Of a DNA stretch of 64,000 nucleotides, positions 48,491-59,024 are shown in pieces; the stretch's first letter is position 1; every line of letters begins with the position of its first letter. Source of the DNA: Channa striata (Eukaryota; Chordata; Actinopteri; Anabantiformes; Channidae); contig CM065176.1 of NCBI GenBank assembly GCA_033026295.1, forward strand, positions 2,616,501 to 2,680,500. Direction: 5' to 3'. A program made the position numbers and the translations under genes. The notes under the pieces are model-generated. The model was not told the origin of the DNA. It saw nothing but the letters and a program-made list of their open reading frames with translations, and searched no databases.

Positions 48491-49383
48491 TCACACCCCT
48501 GAGTCTGAGTACATACCGTTGATCAGGTAGTCTACCTGTGTGTAGTCCTTCCGTCTGTAGCTCTCATAAGCCTGTGTGACGAACACAGACACTGTGACCA
48601 AAAAGAAGAGCAGGCCAAAAAGCAGGACAGCCAGTAAAGATGCTGTGTCCACCAGCTGCCTGGTCAGGGCACCTCCGGCGGCTTCTACCACCGCAACCCT
48701 TGTTACTGCGTCATGACTGGGAGGAGTAAGGGGACTGGATGCAGGCATTGTGGGTAAATTGGGGGCCTGAGCTGGTGGCATCTGAATAGTTGGGGCATCT
48801 GGTTGAGGTGAAGGAAGTAACAGCGTTGATGGAGCAGACATCTTTGTACCTGTGCTTTGACTGGTAGTAAAGACTGTGCCAGCTTTTGTCAATGGAGTTG
48901 CTTTTGCAGCTGTTGGAGGGTGTGATGGGGGTGGTGCTATCGTTATGGAGGTCGGTGTATGTACATGTTTGACTGTTGAAGTCACCAGTACAGTGGTTGT
49001 GTAATTGTTTCTAACAGGCTCTGTATTGCTGGAAGAAACTGTACGAGTGCTGGTAATGGGCGGAGCTTGACTGGGCGAGCCCATGGTGGTGAAAGGAAGA
49101 AGAGTGGTGGGCTGCGTCTCTGGTAATGGAAGCTGACCATGTGCAGATCCTGAAGATGGCGTTGAATGGTTTCCAACTTTTTTTGGTGGGACCAAAGTTG
49201 CTGTAGAGTCCTTGAACATGTGGTCGGTCGAAGTTTGGACGTTGGATAATGAGGAAAGCTTATTTGCATCACTAGTGAAAGGTAACGGCTCACTCAAGAT
49301 TTGGCTAGTGCTTTTGGGATCTGGGAAAGAGGACTGCATCTCCTGTAGTGTAGTAGCATTTTCACTGACGCCAGCATTATTAC
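48491..49383 (-). CDS. C11orf24: C11orf24 coding exon B (mucin-like region, TM, tail, stop)
   Basis: The exon is 893 nt with an acceptor TTCCCCAG at 49384-49385; its first two bases complete a Cys codon. It carries the whole Ser/Thr/Pro-rich stalk, the hydrophobic segment SLLAVLLFGLLFFLVTVSVF and V, the basic stop-transfer RRK, and the conserved Tyr-containing tail, ending in TGA at 48491-48493. A single long exon for this part is expected for this gene type. Confidence 0.93.
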
Positions 49384-52300
49384 CTGGGGAACAATAGGTT
49401 CCATAAATGAATCAATACAACAGTTCATTAGCTAAATAAAACACGTCTACTGCAGCTTTGTATGCAAGTAGAGAGAAAACCGAAGACGTAAGGCGACCAG
49501 TCTTACCCTGCACATTTAAACCGTCTATTGCACATCCACATATGTCCATTTCAAGGTGTCCTGATACAGCACAGGAGAAATGAGTAGGGGTCTGCTTAGT
49601 GTTGGAGCTTCCACGACCACACAGACTTAATGTCTGACAATTGCTCCTTCGCCCACAGATTTCAGGCTACAGTAACCAGGACGATGATGTCAAGCACAGG
49701 CCAACAGTCAGCTGACCACATGAATAGACAAACAGGTTTTTCTAGCTGCAAGCATCCCTGCTGTTCCGAGTGGCCAAAATTCACGGTGCACATTTAAAAC
49801 GTTCCTATAAAAGACAATGAAAGACCTTCCAAACTATCCAGATCAAATGCTGGAGCTTTGTTGAACAAAGTTCCCCCATGTTAATTTCTTCAACTGCTTT
49901 CACAGCAAAAACTATAAGCTTATGCTACCTAAGCCTCAGCTACTTAAGCCTCACGTTAGCATTGGATCAGCATTTGAATACATTTTACACAGAACAATGA
50001 CTGTGGATGCTGACACCTACAGAGAAAGGTGGGTCTCTACAGCTCGAAAGACCTGTTGCAGTGTCCACATGGGCCCCTCACTGTAGTTTTAGGAGAAGCC
50101 CTGACCTGTAATGGACTTTAACTTTGTTTTACTTTGCCGAACAGCAGCTTGAACTAGTTAATTTGTACTGTACACCATGAAGTTCCAAGAAAGAAAAAGT
50201 GACTGACTTGCTGTGTTTCCACTTACTAGTCTTTAAATGTGGCAACTAGCAGGAGCAATTGTGTAAGGGTGAAACCTTCTTTTTCCAACATACATATTTG
50301 ATGCCAAACATCTGCCCATAAAGTTAAAGAGCTGAGTAAATTCCGATTGTGACTTATTATACGTAGTTTGGTCTGTGACCCATTTCGTTTGCTCTTGCTG
50401 AGACGGGGCTTAAATGGGTGCTCACACTCGAACATGCATTTCTGTCTCAAAACGCCTTCGTTTATATGTTAAGGTGTACTCTTAATAATCTTCAACACAT
50501 TTGAATTATTAATTTAAATTGCAAAATATTAGTTTAAATGACAAAATTTGTGGTTATTCATCTCAGACTGAGGAACCAGATTCTCGGTCCCGAAGAGGGA
50601 AAAGTGCTATGAAGACTCAGAGAAGAGACATTTGTAATGTGGAAAAACGTTTTCAATTGACGTTTAACATGAGACACTGAGTGTGAACTAGTCGGCAAAA
50701 CTAAGACTTTATATATTTATAGTCAAATAATAAATACAGTGTGGCAAAAGAGAAGTGCTCTGAATATTATCCTAAGCCACTTCCTTCCTTCCAACAGTCA
50801 AGTAAATGGCATTCTGAAGAGCAGAGGAATCGCTAGAAACAGCAAAAAATAAAGAAGAATCAAATTGTTTGTGGTCGATTTTTGTCAAGAATTGGCTTTA
50901 CATTGTCTTCACTTGACCTGCAGCTTGTGGAGAAAATCTACATGTTATCTCTGAAAAAAAAAAAAAAAAAAATCACCAGCTTTCTCTCGTCTGACTTCTT
51001 ATAACCAGTACGATCCTGCTAAACTGAGGAGTCATTTTGACTGTTGGCAAGTTGCATCTGATCGTCTCAAGTGAACGTGCTCCAAAGCAGCTTAGATTGG
51101 GTATTGTAGCCTGGCTCAATGTGGTACAGGGAAACCTGAGAGAGCTCGATAACGTCCTACTCGTTTTTCATGGTTCAGACCCCTGAACAACAAAAGGTAT
51201 GGCTCTGTAATATACAGCTCAGTAATGACTATGACAGCAGACTTTCTTCTCGCTGATGTGCGGGCACAGATTAGAGAAGTGTTTTCTCAAACAATAACAA
51301 GACATAATATCAAAGCTTATAGTCTCACAACCAGCACAAGAAGGACTTAGTCCCCGTAGACTGGGAGAATGTCAAATGTTGACAGCTACTTTTCTGAAGA
51401 TCACCAGCAGTGGTTAGCTGGAATTCACTCAGTAACGGTTTTTTCCATTGGCAACATGTTTTAACAGCAGATCTAAAGAACCACAAATCCAAACTTCTCA
51501 AACCTCTATTTCAGCATAATCCACAGTTTTTCAAACTTGTGCAAAAAGGTCTCTGTTCAAGATTCTGGAAAACATCTGGGTTAGATAACTGTCCACCACA
51601 TGCCTCCGAAAAACACTAAATGCACAAGAAACGCGAGAGTGTCTGAATTCATATTACGCACAGTGATTATTTCTATTATTGTAACTCTTTTAAAAGCACC
51701 AATAAAAGTAATAAATTGCAGAATGCAAATTTTAAATCAACAAGTCAAATACAACTTGCATATCTGCTGTGCCTCATTAAGAAATTCACACCTCTAAAAA
51801 AACTATATTCGATATAAAAACTGCAGCTCAGAATAACATGAAGATGACAGTGGAAACCAATAACAACAATGGAACCATGTATTGGACTTACATACACTGT
51901 TAAATGTGGTGCTGATGTTGTGTCAGACAGCAGTCAGCGTGGAAAAAATTAATATTCCTTACAGGTATCAGAACACAGTGCATCACACCCTGGTCAGCGT
52001 CTCCAACAACATGAACTCAAACACCTGAATTAATGTTGGGACTGCTCAGTGTGTGATCCCTGCACTATCATAAAGTACATTTGAGCCTTAGTTTAGTGTT
52101 TCTAATTATTTCCAGTGTTTCCACTGCTTCCTTATATGACAGCCCCTTAAAAACAAAAACCCTTACCTTAATGAAAAACCTACAATGGTCAATGAAATTA
52201 CTTGAAACTGACTTTTATAAATAAAAGTTTACTAAAAATTGACTAACAAAAATCAGACATTGCTTTTAAATTGTGGTTCAATGGAATTACTAAAAAATAA

Positions 52301-53324
52301 AAAACTAATGAAATTGTCGTGGATGAAAATTATGGTTCCCCTAAAAAAGATTGAAGATAATTTGACCATAGGAACATGTTAAACTAAAGTGCGTGTCCTG
52401 TAATGAGCATCACAGTCGTCTCTATGCTGCTTGGTATCATGGCGTGTCCCACACTAAACATGGACCATGGCAAGCTAAGGAGAGAGACGTCTCAGGAGAC
52501 TGGACAGAACATGTTCAAGGTAAAGGCCAGCAGACCGTCTCAAAGCAGTAGTGACCTTGTCAAGTCCAATGTGGACTTAATGGAAGGCAACTGAGGACTT
52601 CACTTTTGAAAGCAAATGATAAAAACACTAGACTGGATGAGACACAGTTCCGAGGCAAAAACTGGACCTATTTTGAAACATAGAGTCTGGAGCGCAATGT
52701 GCTGCCCAGTGTCAGAAAGCTTGGTCTCAGTACCAGGTCATGGGTTCCAACAGAACAATAACCAAAAACACACAGGAATGGCTAAGTACTAAACACTGGA
52801 CTATTATGAAGTGGCCTTCTATAAGCCCTAAACTCAATCCTATCGGATATCTGTGGAAAGTACTGAAACGTGCAGCCTGGAGAAGGCGCTGGAGAAGGTG
52901 CATTGTTACTTATTAAATTAAGTCTTATCAAGAGCTTAAATGTATTTTTACTACAAAACTGTATTGAAAGTATATCTGATTTTGAAGGGCTGGTGTAACA
53001 TCCATTTTGTCATCTGTCCACATACAGGCCGTACTTTGTGTTCACGTGGCCAGCCTCTCCTTTGGTACTGTATCTGATCTGATCCAAAAGCTCATCATCT
53101 ACAAGGTTAGATACACCTAGATGTAAATAGCAGGACATCTGACCTTTCATACTCAAGTACTTACATGCGATGGAGCATTTAGGTTGTGTTGAGTTGGGCT
53201 GCGTTTGGACATTTCCTGGGGCTTCTGTAGATGCTCTGGAGCAGGAGACATCAGTGAGGAGCAGCAGTAGGCAGAAGAGGTGAAGACACACTGAAAGACT
53301 CAGCTGCAGTGTTGAGTTATACAT
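48491..53324 (-). CDS. C11orf24: C11orf24 orthologue, mucin-like type I membrane protein
   Basis: Two coding exons (53324-53165 and 49383-48491) join in phase (T plus GT makes Cys) to give 350 residues; human C11orf24 has 449. Residues 1 to about 29 are a signal peptide with a long Leu-rich core. Residues about 55-290 are rich in Ser, Thr and Pro with sequons, as expected for an O-glycosylated stalk. Residues about 302-322 are a transmembrane segment. The cytosolic tail QAYESYRRKDYTQVDYLING followed by MYSDSGV is nearly the human tail and identifies the gene. The related protein MANSC1 ends in a similar YLINGIY motif. The molecular function is not established; the human protein is a Golgi/membrane glycoprotein of poorly known role. 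It lies upstream of lrp5 on the same strand. Confidence 0.9.
49384..53164 (-). other. C11orf24: C11orf24 intron between coding exons
   Basis: A 3.8-kb intron. It holds a possible Cys-rich cassette (49507-49666, see findings), a 19-A run at about 50954 and a Tc1 remnant on the plus strand at 52.3-52.9 kb. Nothing else was recognised between 49.7 and 52.3 kb. Confidence 0.7.
52330..52920 (+). mobile_element. Degraded Tc1-like transposon
   Basis: The nucleotide stretch resembles the middle and 3' half of a fish Tc1 transposase gene: CGTCTCAGGAGACTGGACAG, GCAGACCGTCTCAAAGCAG, TTCCAACAGAACAATAACCA with AAAACACACAGGAATGG, and CCTATCGGATATCTGTGGAA. The DNDP-type motif is only weakly visible and frames are interrupted. 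Confidence 0.6.
53165..53324 (-). CDS. C11orf24: C11orf24 coding exon A (signal peptide)
   Basis: The exon holds 53 codons plus one base and ends at a consensus GTAAGT donor. The ATG at 53324 has A at -3. The encoded MYNSTLQLSLSVCLHLFCLL continues with LLLTDVSC, a clear signal peptide, then a short polar stretch ending PKCSIA. The exon probably extends upstream as 5' UTR to an acceptor at 53514 (TTTGCAG). Reading past the donor stays open to 53010, so an unspliced or alternative C-terminus is formally possible. Confidence 0.8.
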
Positions 53325-53360
53325 GGTCACGATGGGATGGGACGGAATGACACAGCTACA

Positions 53361-53372
53361 CTCACTCACTCA

Positions 53373-53408
<36 letters not shown>
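53361..53408. repeat. (CACT)n/(CA)n microsatellite in the C11orf24 leader region
   Basis: ACTC-type tetranucleotides pass into about 17 CA units. On the minus strand this is a TG repeat ending about 40 nt before the C11orf24 start codon, in the likely 5' UTR. Confidence 0.92.
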
Positions 53409-53409
<1 letters not shown>

Positions 53410-53929
53410 CGGGTAAAGCCAAATGCGCACAACTAACTTGTACACACAAGAAGGTGAGGTTTAACTGGATGATGAGGACCAGGAGGATATGAAGGCAGCA
53501 TCCGCTTTCTTGACCTGCAAAGGACATTAACGTGTGTAAACAGCAGACATCACAGTTTTTTAATAAATAATGCATCAAATCCAAATCGAGTCCCCTTAAC
53601 TGGTATATTTTACGGCTTCAATCTGTTGACAGTTCTGTCTTAAGCACTATCTTTGAGTCAACTGTCAAACAGCAACCCTTCCAAAATAACTCTGGTGCTA
53701 TTCTCTTTTATATCAAACTTTGAAGAACATGCCAATACAAACATGCATTAGAAAACACGTCTGTGACATTCAAGCCAAGCTCATGTCATAAAAAAGCTGC
53801 TCGCTCTAGTTTTTCAGACACAAATAGGAGTAAATATAGGGACTATTTTCAGGTGATGAATGATCTATCATCCACAAGACAAATGTGAGGAATGACTACC
53901 ATCTAGTGTCCCAACAATGCTAGTGGTGG

Positions 53930-54075
53930 ACCACAGAACTGGTCCTCATCTGTGGTCTTCAAGTAAGCCACACCTGCTCATGTTCCAATCTGACCTGATC
54001 CAGGTTTTCAGCAGTGGACGGTTAAAAAACAAGCGGGGCACGGGTACCAGGGCACCAGGGCTGAGAACCACTGTA
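53930..54075. mobile_element. Possible hAT-like MITE fragment
   Basis: The right end is GGGCTGAGAACCACTG, the classic hAT-type terminus. The left end CAGAACTGGTCCTCATCTG is only loosely complementary, and the interior TGTTCCAATCTGACCTGATC is typical of fish copies. No clean 8-bp duplication was found. Confidence 0.4.
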
Positions 54076-54359
54076 ATATGAGTGAACCAAGTGTGTGCTC
54101 TAAACACTGAGGACAGATCACACCGTGGTTGTACTGGACTGTGATCCTTGAAAAGATCGAAGAGCTCTCAGTAAATCTGCTTGGAACAATTAAAGACCTT
54201 TCCAAGAGGGAACTTGTTGTTCAGACATATGAATGTAAATGGAGCAAAGATGAAAACACACTGTAATAGTCAGTACAAAGGAACAGCAGGCCAACTAGTC
54301 ATCACGTTACATGACATGGAATGATCCTGGTTCTGTACATGTGCCTACAACATCCAAAC

Positions 54360-54740
54360 CGTTATTTTCGGTACTAAGAACTTTGCGGTTAGCGTCGCCT
54401 CAGCACAACGCCACGTGCCCTCAGTGTCAACAGGAAACGTTCACGTCATTCCACTGTCTACGTGGAGACACGCCGCAAGTTAGCGCAGCTGGAGCCAGAG
54501 ACTCGATCAGAACCGACGTATTCCCCAGTCGCAGCTTCAGCTCACTGATTGTCCCAGAAACCCTAAACCAGACAGAGGAACACCATTTGTAGCGAGCGGA
54601 CACGAACTTTGGCTAAAGTTCGACCGGCTAACACGATGAAGTTTAGCCCGTATTTACAAAGCTGCTAGCAGCGCTGAAGTTTGGCTGTGAGCCCTGCACT
54701 AAGAGGGCTGGTTACGGCGAGCAGACGATGGCTCCAGCCG
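54360..54740. promoter_or_regulatory. CpG-richer stretch, candidate regulatory region near C11orf24 5' end
   Basis: CpG dinucleotides are markedly more frequent here than in neighbouring sequence (for example AACGCCACGTGCC, ACGTCA, CGCCGCAAGTTAGCGC). It lies upstream of the C11orf24 coding exons. No transcription start can be placed. Confidence 0.3.
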
Positions 54741-54912
54741 GTCAACATGACAGTAACCAAGTTAGAAATTATTACTACGTAGAAGCAGTTAAACGTCCAC
54801 ATTGTAGCCTTGCTAATGCTAACAAACCATTCCTTCTCGGCGCTTTTTAGGACTATTGTCAGCTGTGGGTGCATGATCAGAACATACCGTTCGTATGATT
54901 CCGGAGACTTAC

Positions 54913-55110
54913 CAAATATGCCTTACAGCCCATAAACCAACCATGGATAAATGTAGAAGAAGAGGCACAGAGCCAGGCTGAACTTGACACTTCCTGGTAC
55001 AAGGAGCGACCCGTTCTTCTTCTCCAGCTTTATTTCTTGCAGCTTGCACTAGCTCGATGTTGCTGCCCTGCCCTCTGCGCACAGGAGAAACTGCCCGCAC
55101 AGCCTGCCAG
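54913..55110 (-). other. C11orf24: Candidate non-coding first exon of C11orf24
   Basis: A consensus GTAAGT donor follows CATATTTG at 54913 on the minus strand and could splice to the acceptor at 53514. The upstream limit is unknown. A 180-codon frame across 54909-55451 shows no family resemblance and would not run in frame into the signal-peptide exon, so it is treated as non-coding. Confidence 0.3.
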
Positions 55111-55489
55111 TCTCGACTCTGGGCTCTGGGCTCATGTTTGTATGTCTTTAATAGGTCACAATATGAAAGATGGAACTTTACCTCACACACAAGCAAAGTG
55201 CCAAACCTCGGTTTCTCCCTCCGTGCACACTTCTGCTGATATTCGTCCTGTGAAATCTGCAAAGGGTTATGGTTATTGACAGCCAGACAGACATTTTTGA
55301 AAGGAATAAACGTGACACAGTGCATCAGTGTAGCCCCGTGGTGTCTGGAGTAGATCTGAACAGCATTAGAGCTCAATGGCAGAGAAGAACAGGCTAATTT
55401 TGGAGGTGGAAACAGCGAGGAGGCACAGTTAGTTTCACTAATGATAATCAATAATGATAATCAGAACAGGCAATCTCCATGGTATAGCT

Positions 55490-57700
55490 CGCAAATCCGC
55501 ACTCATTCACAAGAATCGCACTTAGACTGGAAAAAGAGTTTATACAAATTAGCCTCCGTAAACTAGAAGAGCATAATATTCATCACTAATAGAGGAAAAT
55601 AAGAACAACCCGGGTTTCTTTTCAGCACTGTAGCCAGGCTGACTAAGAGCCATGATTCAGTTGAGCCTAGTTTTCCCTCAACGGTAAGCAGCAATGACTT
55701 CATGACTTTCTTTATGAATAAAATTGTAGATATTAGAAACTAAATTCACCAGACCCTCCCCACAAATACAACAGAATTAGAATCATCAGTAAGTCCTCAG
55801 TCCCTTTTAGACTGTTTTGTGTCCATAGATTATGCTGAGTTAACCTCAACTATTATGGCATCTAAACCAACAACCTGTCCGCTAGACCCTATTCCAGTTA
55901 GACTGCTCAAAGACGCTCTACCCTCATTAGACACATTCCTATTAGATATCATTAATCTATCTTTACAAATAGGATATGTACCAAAGACCTATAAGGTATC
56001 TGTAATCAAACCTCTACTTAAAAAACCTTGTCTGGATCTAGTTGTCTTAGACAATTACAGACCAATATCCAATCTCACGTTTGATTCTAAAATACTTGAA
56101 AAAGTAGTTGCAAAGCAATTATGGGACCACCTGCGCAGAAACGACTTATTTGAAGAATTTCAGTCAGGATTTAAAGTTCATCATAGCACAGAAAAGGCAC
56201 TGATTAAAGTCACCAACGATCTTCTTCTGGCTTCAGATAATGGACTTGTCTCTATACTAGTTCCATTAGATCTTAGTGCTGCATTTGACACCATTGATCA
56301 CAGAATATTATTACAGAGACTGGAACATGTTGTTGGGATTAAAGGAACAGCACTAAATTGGTTTAAATCTTATCTATCAGATAGATTCCAATTTGTTCAC
56401 GTTATTGAGGAATCTTCCACATACACAAAAGTTAGTTATGGAGTTCCACAAGGCTCTGTGTTAGAACCAATACTCTTTACCCCATATATGTCTCCCTTTG
56501 GCAAAATTATTAGAAAACACTCTGTAAATTTTCACTGCTACGCTGATGACACGCAGTTATATCTATCTATGAAACCTGATAAAACAAATCAATTAATCAA
56601 ACTACTAAGCATGTCTAAAAGACATAAGGGACTGGATGACGTATAATTTCCTTCTTCTAAACTCAGATAAAACTGAAGCTATTGTATTTGGGCCTAAAAG
56701 TCTCAGAAACATGTTTTCTAACCATATTGCTACTTTAGATGACATGACTCTGGCCCCAGCAGTACTGCAAGGAATCTTGAGTCATTTTTGAGATTGGTCA
56801 TTTACTCACACATAAAACAAATGTCTGGAACTTCTTCACCTACAGAACATTGACAAAATAACATCCTGTCTCAAATGATGCTGAAAAACTGGTTCAAGCA
56901 TTCGTTACTTCTAGATTGGACAAAATGCTGCCCCAGTAACAAATGATTACCAAAATGACAAGATTACTGACTGGGATTGGTAAGAGAGATCATATTTCAT
57001 CTTCATTAGTTTCTCCCTCATTAAATGTAGAATATAATTTAAAACCCTTCTTCTTACCTATAAAGCTCCATCCGACACTCAAAGATCTCCTAGTACCAGA
57101 TCATTCTAATAGACCACTTTGGTCTCAGAATGCAGGCCTACTTGTGGTTCCCAGAATGGGAGGCAGAGCCTTTAGCTATCAAGCTCCTCTCCCGTGGAAC
57201 CAGCTCCCATTACAGGAAGCAGACACCCTCTGTACTTTGAAGACTAGGCTCAAAACTTTATAGTTAGCTCTAGCCCTGCTGCTATAGGCTCAGACTGATG
57301 GGGGACCAAGCCCTGATGCACTGAGACACTTTCCTCCTCTCAGCCCACATTTATATGTCACCACTGTAGGACATTAACTCTTTGTCTCCTTCTCTCTGTC
57401 CCTGTCTTCAGGTGTCCCCGACTTTGGAGCTACTGGTCCTACCAACCTGCCCAATGTTTTCCACTCAGCCCAACCGGTCAAGGCAGATGGCCGCCCACCC
57501 TGAGCCTGGTTCTGCTGTAGGTTTCTTCCATTAAAGGGAGTTTTTCCTCTCCACTGTTGCCTATAGCTGCTCAAGGGGGATTTTTTTGGGTTTGTTTAAA
57601 TGTCTGTATAGTCTTGACTTTATTATGTAAAGTGCCTCGAGATTACCTTGTTGTAAATTGGCGACATATAAACAAAGTTGAAATGAATCGTATTGAATTA
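55490..57700 (+). mobile_element. L2 (CR1/L2 clade) non-LTR retrotransposon, 5' truncated and inactive
   Basis: The best frame (55819-56646) is a reverse transcriptase: CPLDPIPVRLLKDALPSLDT, LDNYRPISNLTFDSKILEKV, SAAFDTIDHRILLQRLEHVV, VPQGSVLEPILF, and the catalytic YADD in CYADDTQLYLS. A stop follows at 56644. The C-terminal part resumes in another frame at 56943-57263 (RAFSYQAPLPWNQLPLQEAD). Homology upstream to about 55.5 kb is frame-broken. The 3' UTR (TTCCATTAAAGGGAGTTTTT; GCTCAAGGGGGATTTTTT) ends in TGAAT-type repeats near 57.7 kb. There is no endonuclease domain, as expected for 5' truncation. Confidence 0.87.
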
Positions 57701-58400
57701 AATCTCTGTCCCATTGAATTTGAGGCTGACAGTTGAATTGTGTATTTACAGTATATTAGGTACAGTAATTTGTCTTTTTCAGAAACTGTGCCTTTGCCTG
57801 TGAGCTCTTAAAGTTCGATCTCCACTGTATGTGTAAACACGCTGTTAACAGTTTTTGAATAAATGGAGCATTTTGTAATATTGCATTGTCTTTCACTGCA
57901 AACCTTTCTTTGCTCTGTGAGACTGTAAACCTAAGAGTTTGTTTTAGAACATTTCCTTAATAAAAAATTTAAGCCTGATTTAAGGATAGATTCTGTAATT
58001 CTGAAATAGTTTTTGTTTGGTTTGAACTTAAAAATGTAATTAAATAAATGTTTTGCTTCTAATTAAGGGTAATACCTCCAGCCAATCATAAAAGCCATTA
58101 CACCTTTCTAGTCCATGTCCCCAAATCAGGGCCATCAATATAAAATTCTAAGTAATACACAAAATAATACACATAAACATTAGGAGCAGTCAAAGTGCCT
58201 TTACATCAGTGAAGTGCCATTATTTATGGTTAATTCTAGGTTTGGTGCCTTTCCACAAAAATGTTGAAAACGTATTAATGTCATTCAACTAAATTTTAGT
58301 TATATCCAGCAAAAGAAGAAAATACAAACTTATATACCTCACAGTCCAAGCTGAAGGACACATGTACTCACGGATGACTAGGACGCAGAATCACTTATTG
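57701..58400. other. Intergenic, AT-rich, nothing recognised
   Basis: No coding or repeat signature could be named between the L2 tail and the COX8 upstream region. Confidence 0.6.
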
Positions 58401-58415
58401 TGCGTAACCTCGGTG

Positions 58416-58423
58416 TGACGTCA
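58416..58423. promoter_or_regulatory. Perfect CRE palindrome (TGACGTCA) upstream of COX8
   Basis: The full palindromic cAMP-response element TGACGTCA lies 494 bp before the COX8 ATG. CREB/ATF binding to this motif is established in general; its use here is inferred. Confidence 0.5.
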
Positions 58424-58542
58424 CAGGCAGCACTGTGGCATTCGGATGTTTTTTTACACGGAAGACTTTACAAAATCACTTTTTCAGACAGGACCATGTC
58501 TGTCTTTTTAATATTAATGAAAACTGCAACAACTATTAACTC

Positions 58543-58554
58543 CGCGCATGCGCA
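58543..58554. promoter_or_regulatory. NRF-1 consensus site upstream of COX8
   Basis: CGCGCATGCGCA matches the NRF-1 consensus (YGCGCATGCGCR) at all 12 positions, 363 bp before the COX8 start codon. NRF-1 is an established regulator of nuclear-encoded cytochrome oxidase subunits, so the context is apt. GGAA/TTCC ETS-type cores (ACGGAAG at about 58458, ACTTCCG at about 58626) lie nearby and could serve NRF-2/GABP. Confidence 0.6.
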
Positions 58555-58759
58555 TGGCAAGGCGAGTTACAGCTGTTCAAAACAGAAAACATACTTGTGT
58601 CGTTCTTTTTATTGGTTTACTAGTACTTCCGATTTCTAGTTAAATCTTCCATCTTCCCTGCATAATCAAACAACTTATTCGAGTTTGTACGCTGAATGAA
58701 ATAATAGAGCACATGATTATAAAACTTATTCTATAACCACCGCCTAATGCTGGTGTATG

Positions 58760-58783
58760 TATGTGTGTGTGTGTGTGTGTGTG
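58760..58783. repeat. (GT)n microsatellite in the COX8 upstream region
   Basis: About 11 GT units roughly 135 bp before the COX8 ATG. Confidence 0.9.
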
Positions 58784-58916
58784 GGGGTCCGTTGAGTTCC
58801 GTCTCTCTCCGTCGTAACCAGAGCCCTGGTGACTCGCTCGCAGGCACAGGTGCGCACCTACTTGCTGCTCTCACTTGCTGCAGACCTTCGTCACACTCCA
58901 GCCGTGAACCGTCGTC

Positions 58917-59024
58917 ATGCCTCTGGCCGCCGTCTCCCGCCTGTTCCGAAGCGCGCTGCGGACTCAGCTGGTCCCGGTGGCTACTCTTACGTCCAAACCT
59001 GCCAAAAACCATATCAGCGTAGGG
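58917..59024 (+). CDS. cox8b: COX8 exon 1 (presequence)
   Basis: The exon is 108 nt (36 codons, phase 0), starting at the first suitable ATG (G at -3) and ending at a consensus GTGAGT donor. It encodes the mitochondrial presequence and the first residues of the mature chain, ending HISVG. Confidence 0.92.

Noticed and set aside
53010..53164. Read-through extension of C11orf24 exon A to a stop at 53010
   Set aside because: The frame stays open, but a consensus GTAAGT donor in the correct phase leads directly to the conserved exon B, so splicing is the better explanation.
54909..55451. 180-codon minus-strand frame upstream of C11orf24
   Set aside because: No domain or recognisable similarity, it starts in low-complexity sequence near L2 debris and would not join in frame to the C11orf24 signal-peptide exon.
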